DNA from: Streptomyces sp. NBC_01224
GTDB taxonomy: Bacteria > Actinomycetota > Actinomycetes > Streptomycetales > Streptomycetaceae
Reading direction: 5' to 3'
Assembly (NCBI RefSeq): GCF_036002945.1
Contig: NZ_CP108529.1
Coordinates: 2,666,001 to 2,730,000 of the forward strand
Length of the DNA stretch: 64,000 nt
Shown here: positions 51,991-61,652 of the stretch, piece by piece
Numbering within the stretch: position 1 is the stretch's first letter
How the letters are laid out: the number at the start of each line of letters is the position of its first letter
Made by a program: the position numbers and the translations under genes
The notes under the pieces: generated by a model
The model's database searches: none
Told to the model about the DNA's origin: nothing
The model's input: the letters and a program-made list of their open reading frames with translations, nothing else

Positions 51991-54900
51991 GTGAGGCGAA
52001 GCAACAAGGGCTCCGCGGCGCTGCAGGAGCGGGGCAACTTCACCCCGCCGCCGCGCGCCGCGACGTCGCCTGCCGGTGTGTCCGAGGCAGCGACGTCCGG
52101 TGGAAGCAGCAGCCGGATGTCCCCGCGCAACTGGCGGGTGCCCACTCGGCTGAACGCGATCCTCCTGATCCCGGTGCTGGTCGGCCTGGTCATGGGCGGC
52201 TTCCAGGTGAAGGGGTCGATCGACACCTGGCGAGAGGCGCAGGAGGCTGAGAAGACCGCGCTGATCGTGCGCGCGGCCTCCGTGTACGGTCAGGCACTCC
52301 TCAATGAGCGTGACCTCTCCGCTCAGCCTCTGCTGTCGAACAAGCGTGACGCCGCCGTTGTCAGCCAGGTCCGGGCCGCCACCGACGCGGCCGCGGCCAA
52401 GTTCGACACGGCCGTGAAGGCCATGCCCAAGAAGCAGGGCCTGGAGCGGCGTCTTCAGCTGTTCCGGCTGGAGGAGCCCAAGCTCCCCGAGCTGCGCAAG
52501 GCCGCCTACGCCGAGGCCATGGACCCGGTGAAGACGGAAGAGGGCTACGTCAAGGTCCAGCACTCCCTGATGGAGTTCTGCAACGAGCTGGGGCTGGGCA
52601 CCGGCAACATCACCAGCTACGGCCGTACGGTCTACGCGATCGAACTCGCCAAGGCTGCAGAATCGCTTCAGCGCTCCATCGGCATGCATCTGCTGGTGCG
52701 TCCGAGCCGGGAGAACGCCAAGTTCGACGCCCAGGTCAAGGCCTTCGGCTCGTACAACTACCTGGAGCAGATCGCGCTCGGTGAGTTCGTCTCCGGTGGT
52801 ACGGAGGCCGACGCCACCCGGCTGAGGCAGGTCATGGCCGCCAAGTCGGCCGACGGCGCGAAGAACCTGAAGAAGGCGAAGGAGCAGGCCGACGCCGCGG
52901 GTGTCCCGTTCGTCGCGCCGCCCAGCATCGACGGCTCGGTCTTCGACGGCATGGCCCAGCAGATCGGGCAGGGCAAGTCGCCCGAGAAGCTGGCCGCGAA
53001 GGGCATCACGCCCGAGACCTGGATGGCGGCCGCCACCGCCAAGTTCGACGGTTACACCACGGTCGAGGACGAGCTCGTCGACAAGGCCGTGACCGAGGCC
53101 GCGGACATCTCGTCCAGCGCCAAGAACGACGCCGTCATCAACGCCGCCGTCGTGATCGTCGCCCTGCTGGCCGCCTTCGTCGTGGCCGGGCTGATGGCCC
53201 GGCAGATGAGCCGCTCGATGCGCCGGCTGCGTACGGCCGCCTTCGGGATCGCCGAGCAGCGGCTGCCGATGCTGGTCGACCAGCTCTCCAGGACCGATCC
53301 GGGCCGGGTCGACACCCGCGTCCAGCCGATCCCGATCGACAGCCGCGACGAGATCGGTGAGGTCGCCCGCGCCTTCGACCAGGTGCACCGCGAGGCGGTC
53401 CGGCTGGCGGCCGAGCAGGCCATGCTGCGGGGCAACGTCAACGCGATCTTCACCAACCTGTCGCGTCGCAACCAGTCGCTGATCGAGGGCCAGCTGACCC
53501 TCATCACCGACCTGGAGAACAACGAGGCCGACCCGGACCAGCTGGAGAACCTCTTCCGGCTGGACCACCTGGCCACCCGTATGCGCCGCAACGGCGAGAA
53601 CCTCCTCGTCCTTGCCGGCGAGGAGCCGGGCCGCCGCTGGAACCAGCCCGTCCCGTTGGTCGACGTGTTGCGGGCCGCCTCCTCCGAGGTGGAGTCGTAC
53701 GAGCGCATCGAGCTCTCCGGGGTGTCGGAGACCGAGATCCACGGCCAGTCCGTCACCGACCTCGTACACCTGCTGGCCGAGCTGCTGGAGAACGCCACCA
53801 CGTTCTCCTCGCCGCAGACCAAGGTGCGGGTCACGGCGACCCGGCTGCCCGACAGTCGCGTGATGATCGAGATCCACGACAAGGGCATCGGCCTCACCGC
53901 CGAAGACTTCGCCGACATCAACCACAAGCTGGCCAACCCGCCGACCGTGGACGCCGCGGTGTCCCAGCGGATGGGTCTGTTCGTGGTCGGCCGGCTCGCC
54001 GACCGGCACGGCATCCGGGTCCAGCTGCGCCCCTCGGGCGAGCAGGCCGGAACGACCTCGCTGGTCATGCTGCCGGACGCCATCACCCACGGTGGCGGTG
54101 GCGAACCGGTTGCCGCGCAGGACGACTTCACCGTCTCCTCGATCATTCCGCAGCAGCAGACCTTCGAACAGCTGCCGCTCCAGCCCCAGATGCGCACGGC
54201 GGCGGAGCTCGGCTTCGACGACTCGCGCTATGCGCAGCAGTCGGTGGACGCCGCGCAGCTGGATCCGGTGGGCCGCTCGCTGCTGCGTGAGGGGCGCCGG
54301 GCCGCGCTGGAGGCGCAGACGGCCGACGAGCGCCCGCAGTTCCCGCAGGAGCAGTACGCCGCGAACCAGCCCGCGGGGAACGAGTACGCCAACAACGGGT
54401 ACGCCGAGAGCGGATACGCCCAGGAGCCGCAGCAGGAGCAGTACGAGCAGGCTTCGCACGAGGGCGGCTACGACCCCTACCGCGGCGACGCGGGCTTTGC
54501 CGAGCAGCCCGACCACACTCATCAGGGGGGCTATGCGGAGGCTGCCTATGCGGCCGGTGAGGTCCCGCAGCCGTCGTACGAGGAGCAGTTCGCCCCCCAG
54601 CCCCACCAGGACGAGTGGGCGGATCAGAGTGCCTACCAGGGCGCGTACGAGCCGCCGGCAGAGGTCGAAGCGGAATCTGTCCCGAGCATCCCCGCCGAGC
54701 CGCAGGAACGCGTAGGCTTCGACCGTCCGGGGCCCACCGCGAACCCCGGCCACGAGATGACCGAAGCCGGTCTGCCGCGCCGCGGCGGTCAGCAGCACTG
54801 GCAGCCCACCGGCCGCGGGAACAACCGGCCCGTCGCCGAACAGCAACAGCCGCAGCAGCAACAGCCGCAGCAGGAACCGCCGCAGCGGCAGTCGCCTGCG

Positions 54901-55194
54901 CAGCAGGACGGGAACGGCTCCGACGACTGGCGCTCGGCGAACGACGAGCGCTGGGAGCGGGCCGAGAAGCTCCGGGAGCCGAAGGCGGGCGGGGTCACCC
55001 CGTCCGGACTTCCCCGACGGGTGCCCAAGGCCAATCTGGTCGAGGGCACGGCGGAGCAGACCCGGCAGGACGGCCCTCAGGTCTCCCGCGCCCCCGAGGA
55101 CGTCCGCGGCAGGTTGAGCAACCTGCGGCGGGGCGTGCTGCGGGGACGTAACGCGGGTTCGGACACAAGTAATACCTACAACCAGGAGCGTTAG
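51991..55194 (+). CDS. cvnA2: Conservon histidine-kinase-like sensor CvnA (second conservon)
   Basis: A 1067-aa membrane sensor from GTG 51991 (MRRSNKGSAALQERG). It has the same layout as the first conservon: helix 1 at NAILLIPVLVGLVMGGF, an extracytoplasmic sensing region unlike that of the paralogue, helix 2 at VINAAVVIVALLAAFVVAGL, HAMP-like linker, then an ATPase domain with LLAELLENATTFSSP and IHDKGIGLTAEDF. The C-terminal tail (about residue 710 on) is Gln/Glu/Tyr/Pro-rich, ending in RGVLRGRNAGSD-like sequence also seen in the paralogue. The divergent sensor against near-identical downstream proteins suggests different inputs feeding similar outputs. Confidence 0.9.
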   Translation: MRRSNKGSAALQERGNFTPPPRAATSPAGVSEAATSGGSSSRMSPRNWRVPTRLNAILLIPVLVGLVMGGFQVKGSIDTWREAQEAEKTALIVRAASVYGQALLNERDLSAQPLLSNKRDAAVVSQVRAATDAAAAKFDTAVKAMPKKQGLERRLQLFRLEEPKLPELRKAAYAEAMDPVKTEEGYVKVQHSLMEFCNELGLGTGNITSYGRTVYAIELAKAAESLQRSIGMHLLVRPSRENAKFDAQVKAFGSYNYLEQIALGEFVSGGTEADATRLRQVMAAKSADGAKNLKKAKEQADAAGVPFVAPPSIDGSVFDGMAQQIGQGKSPEKLAAKGITPETWMAAATAKFDGYTTVEDELVDKAVTEAADISSSAKNDAVINAAVVIVALLAAFVVAGLMARQMSRSMRRLRTAAFGIAEQRLPMLVDQLSRTDPGRVDTRVQPIPIDSRDEIGEVARAFDQVHREAVRLAAEQAMLRGNVNAIFTNLSRRNQSLIEGQLTLITDLENNEADPDQLENLFRLDHLATRMRRNGENLLVLAGEEPGRRWNQPVPLVDVLRAASSEVESYERIELSGVSETEIHGQSVTDLVHLLAELLENATTFSSPQTKVRVTATRLPDSRVMIEIHDKGIGLTAEDFADINHKLANPPTVDAAVSQRMGLFVVGRLADRHGIRVQLRPSGEQAGTTSLVMLPDAITHGGGGEPVAAQDDFTVSSIIPQQQTFEQLPLQPQMRTAAELGFDDSRYAQQSVDAAQLDPVGRSLLREGRRAALEAQTADERPQFPQEQYAANQPAGNEYANNGYAESGYAQEPQQEQYEQASHEGGYDPYRGDAGFAEQPDHTHQGGYAEAAYAAGEVPQPSYEEQFAPQPHQDEWADQSAYQGAYEPPAEVEAESVPSIPAEPQERVGFDRPGPTANPGHEMTEAGLPRRGGQQHWQPTGRGNNRPVAEQQQPQQQQPQQEPPQRQSPAQQDGNGSDDWRSANDERWERAEKLREPKAGGVTPSGLPRRVPKANLVEGTAEQTRQDGPQVSRAPEDVRGRLSNLRRGVLRGRNAGSDTSNTYNQER

Positions 55195-55195
55195 T

Positions 55196-55618
55196 GTGAG
55201 CCCGATGAGCCAGGCGGCGCAGAATCTGAACTGGTTGATCACCAACTTCGTGGACAACACCCCCGGGGTGTCGCACACGGTGGTGGTCTCCGCCGACGGA
55301 CTCCTGCTGGCCATGTCCGAAGGATTTCCGCGCGACCGCGCGGACCAGCTGGCGGCTGTCGCCTCCGGTCTGACCTCGCTGACCGCGGGCGCCTCGCGGA
55401 TCTTCGAAGGCGGCGCCGTGAATCAGACAGTTGTAGAGATGGAGCGCGGATTCCTCTTCATCATGTCCATCTCCGACGGATCTTCGCTGGCCGTTCTCTC
55501 CCACCCGGACGCCGATATCGGTCTGGTCGGGTACGAAATGGCCCTTCTTGTCGACCGCGCGGGCACCGTCCTCACCCCGGACCTCCGCGCCGAACTTCAG
55601 GGAAGTCTTCTTAACTAG
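55196..55618 (+). CDS. cvnB2: Roadblock/LC7 protein CvnB (second conservon)
   Basis: A 140-aa protein, GTG 55196, 1 nt after the cvnA2 stop codon, with AGGAG upstream. It differs from the first copy at only a few residues (Gln for Ser at 'AVNQTVV', Ile for Leu at 'FLFIMS', Ser for Ala at 'LSHPDAD', Asn for His at the end). Same role as the first copy. Confidence 0.93.
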   Translation: MSPMSQAAQNLNWLITNFVDNTPGVSHTVVVSADGLLLAMSEGFPRDRADQLAAVASGLTSLTAGASRIFEGGAVNQTVVEMERGFLFIMSISDGSSLAVLSHPDADIGLVGYEMALLVDRAGTVLTPDLRAELQGSLLN

Positions 55619-55707
55619 TAGACAGACAGTGCGTTTCGCGCCACCGAGTCATAAGGTGCGGTGGCGCGGACCCACTGGGATCGGGACCGGCAGGCGGAGG
55701 AGGAATC

Positions 55708-56313
55708 GTGGCAACACCCCCAGGCGGACACCGGTACGACGGTGGCCAGAACGTGCCGGGTGAGCACGGGGACAATCGTTTCAACTTCCCCTCCACACCC
55801 AGCAGACAGGGCGCACAGCAGCCGTATCAGCCCTTCTCGCAGCCGCCGCAAAGCGCCCAGCAGGGTCCCGGGTGGCCTCCGCAGCGGCCGCACCGCTACG
55901 ACTCGCCCCAGTCGCCCCGCATTCAGCCCGTACCGCCGCGGCAGGCCCCCGAGCCGGCCGCACCGGCCGCACACAATCCGCTGGTCCGTCCGTACGCCAT
56001 GACCGGCGGCCGGACCCGACCTCGCTACCAACTCGCCATTGAGGCGTTGGTCAGTACCACGGCCGATCCGTCCCGGCTGCAAGGGCAGTTGCCCGAGCAC
56101 CAGCGGATCTGCCGGCTGTGCATCGAGATCAAGTCGGTCGCCGAGATTTCGGCACTGCTCTCGATCCCGCTCGGCGTTGCCCGGATCCTCGTAGCCGACC
56201 TGGCAGAGGCCGGACTCGTCGCTATCCATCAGCCCGGCGGCGAAGAGTCCGCCGGCGGCCAGCCAGATGTGACACTGCTCGAAAGGGTGCTCAGTGGACT
56301 TCGCAAGCTCTAG
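55708..56313 (+). CDS. cvnC2: DUF742 protein CvnC (second conservon)
   Basis: A 201-aa protein from GTG 55708 with GGAGGAATC upstream. It has a longer Gln/Pro/Gly-rich N-terminal extension (about 90 residues) than the first copy, then the same DUF742 domain (LVRPYAMTGGRTRPRYQLAI, CRLCIEIKSVAEISALLSIP). The 3' end overlaps cvnD2 by 20 nt. Confidence 0.92.
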   Translation: MATPPGGHRYDGGQNVPGEHGDNRFNFPSTPSRQGAQQPYQPFSQPPQSAQQGPGWPPQRPHRYDSPQSPRIQPVPPRQAPEPAAPAAHNPLVRPYAMTGGRTRPRYQLAIEALVSTTADPSRLQGQLPEHQRICRLCIEIKSVAEISALLSIPLGVARILVADLAEAGLVAIHQPGGEESAGGQPDVTLLERVLSGLRKL

Positions 56314-56875
56314 CGGCGGAGCAGCCCGCTCCACTACCTCCGCGAAGATCGTGGTGGCAGGGGGCTTCGGCGTGGGTAAGACCACGTTCGTCGGTGCCGT
56401 TTCGGAGATCAATCCGCTGCGCACCGAAGCCGTGATGACGTCCGCGTCCGCGGGCATCGACGACCTGACGCACACCGGGGACAAGACCACCACGACGGTG
56501 GCGATGGACTTCGGCCGCATCACGCTGGACCAGGACCTGATCCTGTACCTCTTCGGTACGCCCGGACAGGACCGCTTCTGGTTCATGTGGGACGACCTGG
56601 TCCGCGGCGCCATCGGCGCCGTCGTCCTCGTCGACACCCGCCGCCTCGCCGACTGCTTCCCCGCCGTCGACTACTTCGAGAACAGCGGACTCCCCTTCGT
56701 CATCGCCCTCAACGGCTTCGACGGACACCAGCCCTACACCCCCGACGAGGTCCGCGAAGCGCTCCAGATCGGACCCGACACCCCGATTCTCACGACGGAC
56801 GCGCGGCACCGCGCGGATGCGAAGAGTGCGCTGATCACGCTGGTGGAGCATGCGCTGATGGCTCGGTTGCGGTAG
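56294..56875 (+). CDS. cvnD2: Ras-like GTPase CvnD (second conservon)
   Basis: A 193-aa GTPase from GTG 56294, nearly identical to the copy at 51062; protein differences are scattered at a handful of positions (for example Asp for Gly at 'THTGDKTT', Ala for Gly at 'DAKSALI'). P-loop, G3 and G4 motifs are conserved. It ends the second conservon before a strong terminator. Confidence 0.95.
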   Translation: MDFASSSGGAARSTTSAKIVVAGGFGVGKTTFVGAVSEINPLRTEAVMTSASAGIDDLTHTGDKTTTTVAMDFGRITLDQDLILYLFGTPGQDRFWFMWDDLVRGAIGAVVLVDTRRLADCFPAVDYFENSGLPFVIALNGFDGHQPYTPDEVREALQIGPDTPILTTDARHRADAKSALITLVEHALMARLR

Positions 56876-56900
56876 GGCTCGCCGCCCCGGCAGACATGCC

Positions 56901-56936
56901 TAAGGCCCCGCACTCCTTCGGGAGTGCGGGGCCTTA
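56901..56936 (+). terminator. Second conservon terminator
   Basis: A perfect 16-bp stem (56901-56916 with 56921-56936) has a UUCG tetraloop. It lies 26 nt past the cvnD2 stop. Confidence 0.93.
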
Positions 56937-56960
56937 CGGTTGCGCTGCGTCCTCAGGCGT

Positions 56961-57012
56961 TGTCCTCAAGCGCCGGGCGGGCTCGGTCGAGACCCTCCGG
57001 CGATTGAGGACA
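56961..57012. repeat. Streptomyces-type interspersed inverted repeat
   Basis: Arms TGTCCTCAAGCGCCGGGCGG and the complement-like CCGGCGATTGAGGACA (56961-56980 and 56997-57012) flank a loop. The same arm motif is at 22754-22773. Short repeats of this kind recur in Streptomyces intergenic regions. Here it lies between convergent cvnD2 and accE and could also act as a terminator. Confidence 0.7.
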
Positions 57013-57019
57013 GAAAAGC

Positions 57020-57223
57020 TCAGCCCTGCCAGGAGTGCGGGGCGCGGAAGCCCGGGGTGCGTTCCAGGCGGCGCCATCCGGCGGTGCTGCGGCCGCGGTG
57101 GGCGGGGGTCGCTGCGGGCTGGGCGGCGGCGCGGGCGAGCAGGACCGCGGTTATGGCGGCCAGCTCCTCGGGGTCGGCAAGACCCTTCTCGACACGTAGC
57201 ACGGACTCGGCGGCAGTGCTCAT
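57020..57223 (-). CDS. accE: Acyl-CoA carboxylase epsilon subunit AccE
   Basis: A 67-aa subunit that stabilises the carboxyltransferase complex with AccB and the biotinylated AccA. The sequence VLRVEKGLADPEELAAITAV then LLARAA is the family hallmark, followed by a basic C-terminus (RGRSTAGWRRLERTPGFRAPHSW). It lies 65 nt downstream of accB, as in S. coelicolor (SCO5535/5536, from memory). The reading frame is open further upstream inside the accB shadow, but the ATG at 57223 fits the family start. Confidence 0.92.
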   Translation of the reverse strand: MSTAAESVLRVEKGLADPEELAAITAVLLARAAAQPAATPAHRGRSTAGWRRLERTPGFRAPHSWQG

Positions 57224-57288
57224 GGGTGGTTTCTCCGTCTTCTCGGCAGGTCTTCGCGGGCTCGGCAGGGTGACTGCGACGCTGCGGA

Positions 57289-58872
57289 CTACTGCGGGGG
57301 GTTGCCGTGCTTGCGGGACGGCAGGTCGGCGTGCTTGGAGCGGAGCATGGCGAGCGAGGCGATCAGCACCTGGCGGGTCTCGGCGGGGTCGATGACGTCG
57401 TCGACCAGGCCGCGCTCGGCGGCGTAGTACGGATGCATCAGTTCGGCCTTGTACTCCTTGACCATGCGGGTCCGCATGGCTTCCGGGTCCTCGGCGTCGG
57501 CGATCTGCCGACGGAAGATGACGTTGGCGGCACCTTCGGCGCCCATCACGGCGATCTCGTTGGTAGGCCAGGCGTAGGTCAGATCCGCACCGATGGACTG
57601 GCTGTCCATCACGATGTACGCACCGCCGTAGGCCTTGCGCAGGATCAGCGAGATCCTCGGCACGGTGGCGTTGCAGTACGCGTAGAGCAGCTTGGCACCG
57701 TGCCGAATAATTCCACCGTGCTCCTGATCCACCCCGGGCAGAAAGCCGGGTACGTCCAAAAGGGTGATGATCGGGATGTTGAATGCGTCGCACATCTGGA
57801 CGAAGCGGGCGGCCTTCTCGGAGGCCTCGATGTCCAGGACACCGGCGAGGGACTGCGGCTGGTTGGCGACGATGCCGACGACCTGGCCGTCGAGCCGGGC
57901 CAGGGCGCAGATGATGTTGCGGGCCCAGCGCTCGTGGATCTCCAGGTAGTCGCCGTCGTCGACGAGCTCCTCGATGACCTTGTGCATGTCGTACGGGCGG
58001 TTGCCGTCGGCCGGCACCAGGTCGAGCAGGACGTCGCTGCGCCGGTCGGCCGGGTCGTCGCTCGCCACGGTGGGCGGGTTCTCCCGGTTGTTGGACGGCA
58101 GCATCCCGATCAGGTAGCGGACCTCGGCGATGCAGGTCTCCTCGTCGTCGTACGCGAAGTGTGCGACGCCCGAGGTCTCGGCGTGCACATCGGCGCCGCC
58201 GAGGCCGTTCTGGCTGATCTCCTCACCGGTGACCGCCTTCACGACGTCCGGCCCGGTGATGAACATCTGCGAGGTCTCACGGACCATGAACACGAAGTCG
58301 GTGAGCGCCGGGGAGTAGGCCGCGCCGCCCGCGCACGGTCCGAGCATCACGCTGATCTGCGGGATGACACCGGAGGCCCGGGTGTTGCGCTGGAAGATCC
58401 CACCGTATCCGGCGAGCGCGCTGACGCCCTCCTGGATGCGGGCGCCCGCGCCGTCGTTCAGCGAGACCAGCGGGGCACCGGCCGAGATGGCCATGTCCAT
58501 GATCTTGTGGATCTTGGTGGCGTGGGCCTCGCCCAGCGCGCCGCCGAAGATCCGGAAGTCGTGCGCGTAGACGAAGACCGTGCGGCCCTCGACCGTGCCC
58601 CAGCCGGTGATGACACCGTCGGTGTACGGCTTCTTCTGCTCCAGGCCGAAGCCGGTCGCCCGGTGCCGGCGAAGCTGCTCGACCTCCTTGAACGAACCCG
58701 GATCGACCAGCAGCTCAATGCGCTCACGCGCCGTCAGCTTGCCCTTGGCGTGCTGCGCCTCGGTCGCCCGGTCACTCGGTCCGCGCCGGGCCTGCTCGCG
58801 CAGCGCCAGCAGTTCGGCCACACGGCCACGGGTGTCACTCGGCTCGCCCGGGGTTTCGTCCACAACGGTCAT
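57289..58872 (-). CDS. accB: Acetyl/propionyl-CoA carboxylase carboxyltransferase beta subunit AccB
   Basis: A 527-aa carboxyltransferase that makes malonyl-CoA (and methylmalonyl-CoA) for fatty acid and polyketide synthesis. Motifs include LVSLNDGAGARIQEGVSALA in the N-terminal domain (acyl-CoA site), PCAGGAAYSPALTDFVF (oxyanion hole GGAA) and LRKAYGGAYIVMDSQSIGAD in the C-terminal domain. The ATG at 58872 starts MTVVDETPGEPSDTRGRVAE. It is followed by accE. The biotin carboxylase/carrier subunit is outside the window. Confidence 0.95.
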   Translation of the reverse strand: MTVVDETPGEPSDTRGRVAELLALREQARRGPSDRATEAQHAKGKLTARERIELLVDPGSFKEVEQLRRHRATGFGLEQKKPYTDGVITGWGTVEGRTVFVYAHDFRIFGGALGEAHATKIHKIMDMAISAGAPLVSLNDGAGARIQEGVSALAGYGGIFQRNTRASGVIPQISVMLGPCAGGAAYSPALTDFVFMVRETSQMFITGPDVVKAVTGEEISQNGLGGADVHAETSGVAHFAYDDEETCIAEVRYLIGMLPSNNRENPPTVASDDPADRRSDVLLDLVPADGNRPYDMHKVIEELVDDGDYLEIHERWARNIICALARLDGQVVGIVANQPQSLAGVLDIEASEKAARFVQMCDAFNIPIITLLDVPGFLPGVDQEHGGIIRHGAKLLYAYCNATVPRISLILRKAYGGAYIVMDSQSIGADLTYAWPTNEIAVMGAEGAANVIFRRQIADAEDPEAMRTRMVKEYKAELMHPYYAAERGLVDDVIDPAETRQVLIASLAMLRSKHADLPSRKHGNPPQ

Positions 58873-59217
58873 GTACCGACCCTACGAAGCCGGGCAAGTA
58901 AATCCTGCCGTCGACTCCGTACAGTCTCCTGACCTGTTTCCTGGTGAAGCCTGACAGAAGCTTGGGGACATGCAGGCGAAGTACCAGCCCTTATGGGTCC
59001 CTCTTTGTGTGGGTCCGACAAATGGTCACTGTGGTCTGCTGCACACTCGTGTCAGCCTCGGAGTGTGGTCCGATCGGGGGTCCCTGCCCTCACGGACGGC
59101 ATCCGGCCGGTCCCGCACCGCTCCCGCGCCGGTCACCGGAGCGGGACGCACGGCGCGGTTCCGCGAGAATACCCCGGCCCTGCGTCCCCACTCCTCACTC
59201 CTCCTGAGCCCCGGCGT
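58873..59217. promoter_or_regulatory. Region between PL8 lyase gene and accB
   Basis: 345 bp, noncoding as far as seen. It includes an inverted repeat CACACTC/GAGTGTG (59042-59048, 59061-59067) upstream of accB. It should carry the accB promoter and the 3' end of the lyase transcript. Confidence 0.4.
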
Positions 59218-61563
59218 CTAGCGCACCTCGCACCGCAGGGTGCCTCCCTCCGTTCCCGGCTCGACCCTCAGCACCAGCCGTCTGCCGGTGGCACGTACCT
59301 CGATCCCCGGGTCCGCCGAGACGACCTCCCGTACCGGCCGCTCCCAGACCACGTCCACCGGCGCACCGGTCCGGTCGGGCCCGCTGACGCACACGGTCGT
59401 GGAACGCCGCCCCTCCCGTACCAGCACGCTCGCCGCGGCCGTGACGGAGAGCGGACCGGCCGCACCCGGCTGCCAGAAATTGGCGGCGGTCACCCCCAGC
59501 GAGCGGACGGCGACCGCCTGTGCGGCGGCGGTGTTGGCGTGCACGGTGAGCCAGTGCCGGTCGGCCGCGCGGGCGGCGACGGTTCTGCGGGAGGCGCCGG
59601 GCATCAGCAGGTAGACGTACTCGGCGTCGACCGGGTCGGTGCCGTGGTCGAGCCAGAGGGTCTGGTAGCGGCGGGTCCGGCGCTCGGTGGAGCTGGTGGT
59701 GTTGATGTCGGACCAGGCGCCGGTGCGGTCCTCGCGCAGGGTACGCAGGTCGGCGCCGCCGGGGAAGACCCAGCCGCCGTGACCGGCGAGGTGGGCCCAG
59801 CGGGGGCCGGTGCGGTCGTCGACGGTGAGGGGGTCCGTGCCGTCCTCGCCGAGCATGCGGTTGTCGACGACCGTCTCGACGGGAACCTTGTCGGTGCTGG
59901 TGATGCCGGCGCCGAGGCAGATGACCGTATCGGCGACGCAGAACCATGACTTGCGGGCGTCCAGGGTCGAGCCGAGGCCCTTGAGGTGCTGGCCCACCGC
60001 GCCGAATTCGCCGTCCGTGGCACCGCCGACCCACTTCACCGCGGGTTTGGGCGCGCCCCATTCGCCACCCGCCTTGTCGGCGAGCCGTTTGGTGGACACG
60101 GTCGTTCCGGGCAGGCGGTAGAAGTCGACGGTCGGCCAGAACCAGTCGGTGTACTGGTCGTTCTCCTTCCCGCCCGGCCACCAGTAGAGCATTCCGGCTC
60201 CGGTGTGCCAGCCGCGCGGATTCTCGCCGTTGCCGCACTCGTAGTGCGAGATCCGCTCCGAGGCCATGGAGATGCCCGCGGCCCAGTCCGGGCGGCGGTG
60301 CACGGCGCGGGCCATCTCGGCGAAGAGGTGGTGGCCCACCCGCTCGGGCGCGGCCGGCACGGCGGCGGCCTGGACCGCGTGCAGCCGGGCCAGGTCCGCG
60401 ATGCCGAACTGGCGGGCGGTGAGGATCGGGCTGGTCCGGTCGCGGGCGATCCAGCCCTTGATCATGCCGTGCCACCGGTCGCGCTCGGCCGCCGAGGCAC
60501 CCTCGGCGAGCAGGGCGATCCCGGCGATGACGCCCTGCCCGTGGAAGTGGTCGCCGCGCATCACCTGAAGCTCGTCGTTCTTCAGGTAACCGCGGCTGAT
60601 GGCACGGCCGTTGACGCTGTCCATGACCAGGCCGTTGTAGATCAGCGGCGCATACGCGCGCTCGACGCTGTCCAGGATGATCTGCCGGTTGGGATCGGTG
60701 ACGGCCCAGGTCGATCCGGCGAGCAGTGCGAAGAGGCGGCCGAGGCCGTCGAGCATGACCTGGCCGTAGGTGCCGGAGTAGGCGACGGTGGTGTGCTGGA
60801 TGAACGACCCGTCCGCGTACAGGCCGTCCCCCTCGGTGACGTACGGGAAGACGGGTGACAGCGCGTCCCTGGCCAGTGCGACCTTCGCGGGTGCCCTGCC
60901 GAGGACGCCGCGCAGGGCGACGGAGCGGCACAGGTCGACGCGGTTGGCGCCGGTGGAGGTGCCGCTGTAGTCGCGGAGCACGGCGTCGGGGATGAAGTGG
61001 TCGACGGCGGCGCAGGCGGCCTCGACGCGGGCCGTGCCCAGGTGCTCGTACAGGACGGAAGTGATGTCCATGAGGATGCGCGGGCTGCCGATCTGCCACT
61101 CCCACCAGTTGCCGTACGGGGTGACGGAGGAGTGGTAGGCCGTCCGGGCGAGGTGGTCGTAGCCGCGGATGATGTCGGCGAGCAGGGCGGCGTCGCCGGT
61201 CGATCCGGTGCCGGGCTGGGCGTACGCCTGGGTCATCGTCCACAGGCGGCTGTATCCCTGGGTGATGCCGGACGGCGGGTTGTACGTGATGCCGGGCCAC
61301 AGCGAGTCGGCGGCCGGGCTCATCGTGGCCCGGAACCCCCGGGCGAGCGTGCCGGTTTCGGCGAGGCGGGAGGCGTAGGGTTCGGCGGCCGCGTCGAAGC
61401 CGGCGCCGAGCGCGATCCCGGTCCAGCGCAGGCGGAGGGTGTCGAACTCGTCGGCCTCCGCGGCGGCTGCGGCCGCCGCGGAACCGGGGAGGGAGACCGC
61501 CAGGGCGGTGGCGGTCGAGAAGGCGAGCAGGGTACGGCGTGACCATACGGGCGGGTTCGGCAT
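59218..61563 (-). CDS. Secreted polysaccharide lyase family 8 (hyaluronate/chondroitin/xanthan lyase type)
   Basis: A 781-aa enzyme from ATG 61563. The N-terminus has a Tat-type signal (WSRRTLLAFSTATALAVSLPGS, with an RR motif). The catalytic alpha/alpha toroid contains NWWEWQIGSPRILMDITSVL, SFIQHTTVAYSGTYG (His/Tyr catalytic region) and MASERISHYECGNGENPRGW then HTGAGMLYWWPGG. The C-terminal beta-sandwich is normal for PL8. Substrate specificity is not determined by eye. It lies 89 nt downstream of a GH101-like gene on the same strand, so an extracellular glycan-degrading operon is likely. Confidence 0.9.
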   Translation of the reverse strand: MPNPPVWSRRTLLAFSTATALAVSLPGSAAAAAAAEADEFDTLRLRWTGIALGAGFDAAAEPYASRLAETGTLARGFRATMSPAADSLWPGITYNPPSGITQGYSRLWTMTQAYAQPGTGSTGDAALLADIIRGYDHLARTAYHSSVTPYGNWWEWQIGSPRILMDITSVLYEHLGTARVEAACAAVDHFIPDAVLRDYSGTSTGANRVDLCRSVALRGVLGRAPAKVALARDALSPVFPYVTEGDGLYADGSFIQHTTVAYSGTYGQVMLDGLGRLFALLAGSTWAVTDPNRQIILDSVERAYAPLIYNGLVMDSVNGRAISRGYLKNDELQVMRGDHFHGQGVIAGIALLAEGASAAERDRWHGMIKGWIARDRTSPILTARQFGIADLARLHAVQAAAVPAAPERVGHHLFAEMARAVHRRPDWAAGISMASERISHYECGNGENPRGWHTGAGMLYWWPGGKENDQYTDWFWPTVDFYRLPGTTVSTKRLADKAGGEWGAPKPAVKWVGGATDGEFGAVGQHLKGLGSTLDARKSWFCVADTVICLGAGITSTDKVPVETVVDNRMLGEDGTDPLTVDDRTGPRWAHLAGHGGWVFPGGADLRTLREDRTGAWSDINTTSSTERRTRRYQTLWLDHGTDPVDAEYVYLLMPGASRRTVAARAADRHWLTVHANTAAAQAVAVRSLGVTAANFWQPGAAGPLSVTAAASVLVREGRRSTTVCVSGPDRTGAPVDVVWERPVREVVSADPGIEVRATGRRLVLRVEPGTEGGTLRCEVR

Positions 61564-61652
61564 GTACGGCTCCAGTTCGTCAGGGGGAAGGCCATCGCAT
61601 GCAGGTGCGGGACGGGTGCCCACCATGCGCACCCGTCCCGCATCCTGCGCTC

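Noticed and set aside
59195..61546. A 783-codon open frame in another minus-strand frame over the PL8 lyase
   Set aside because: Arg/Pro-rich translation with no domain. The overlapping frame shows clear PL8 motifs and a Tat signal.
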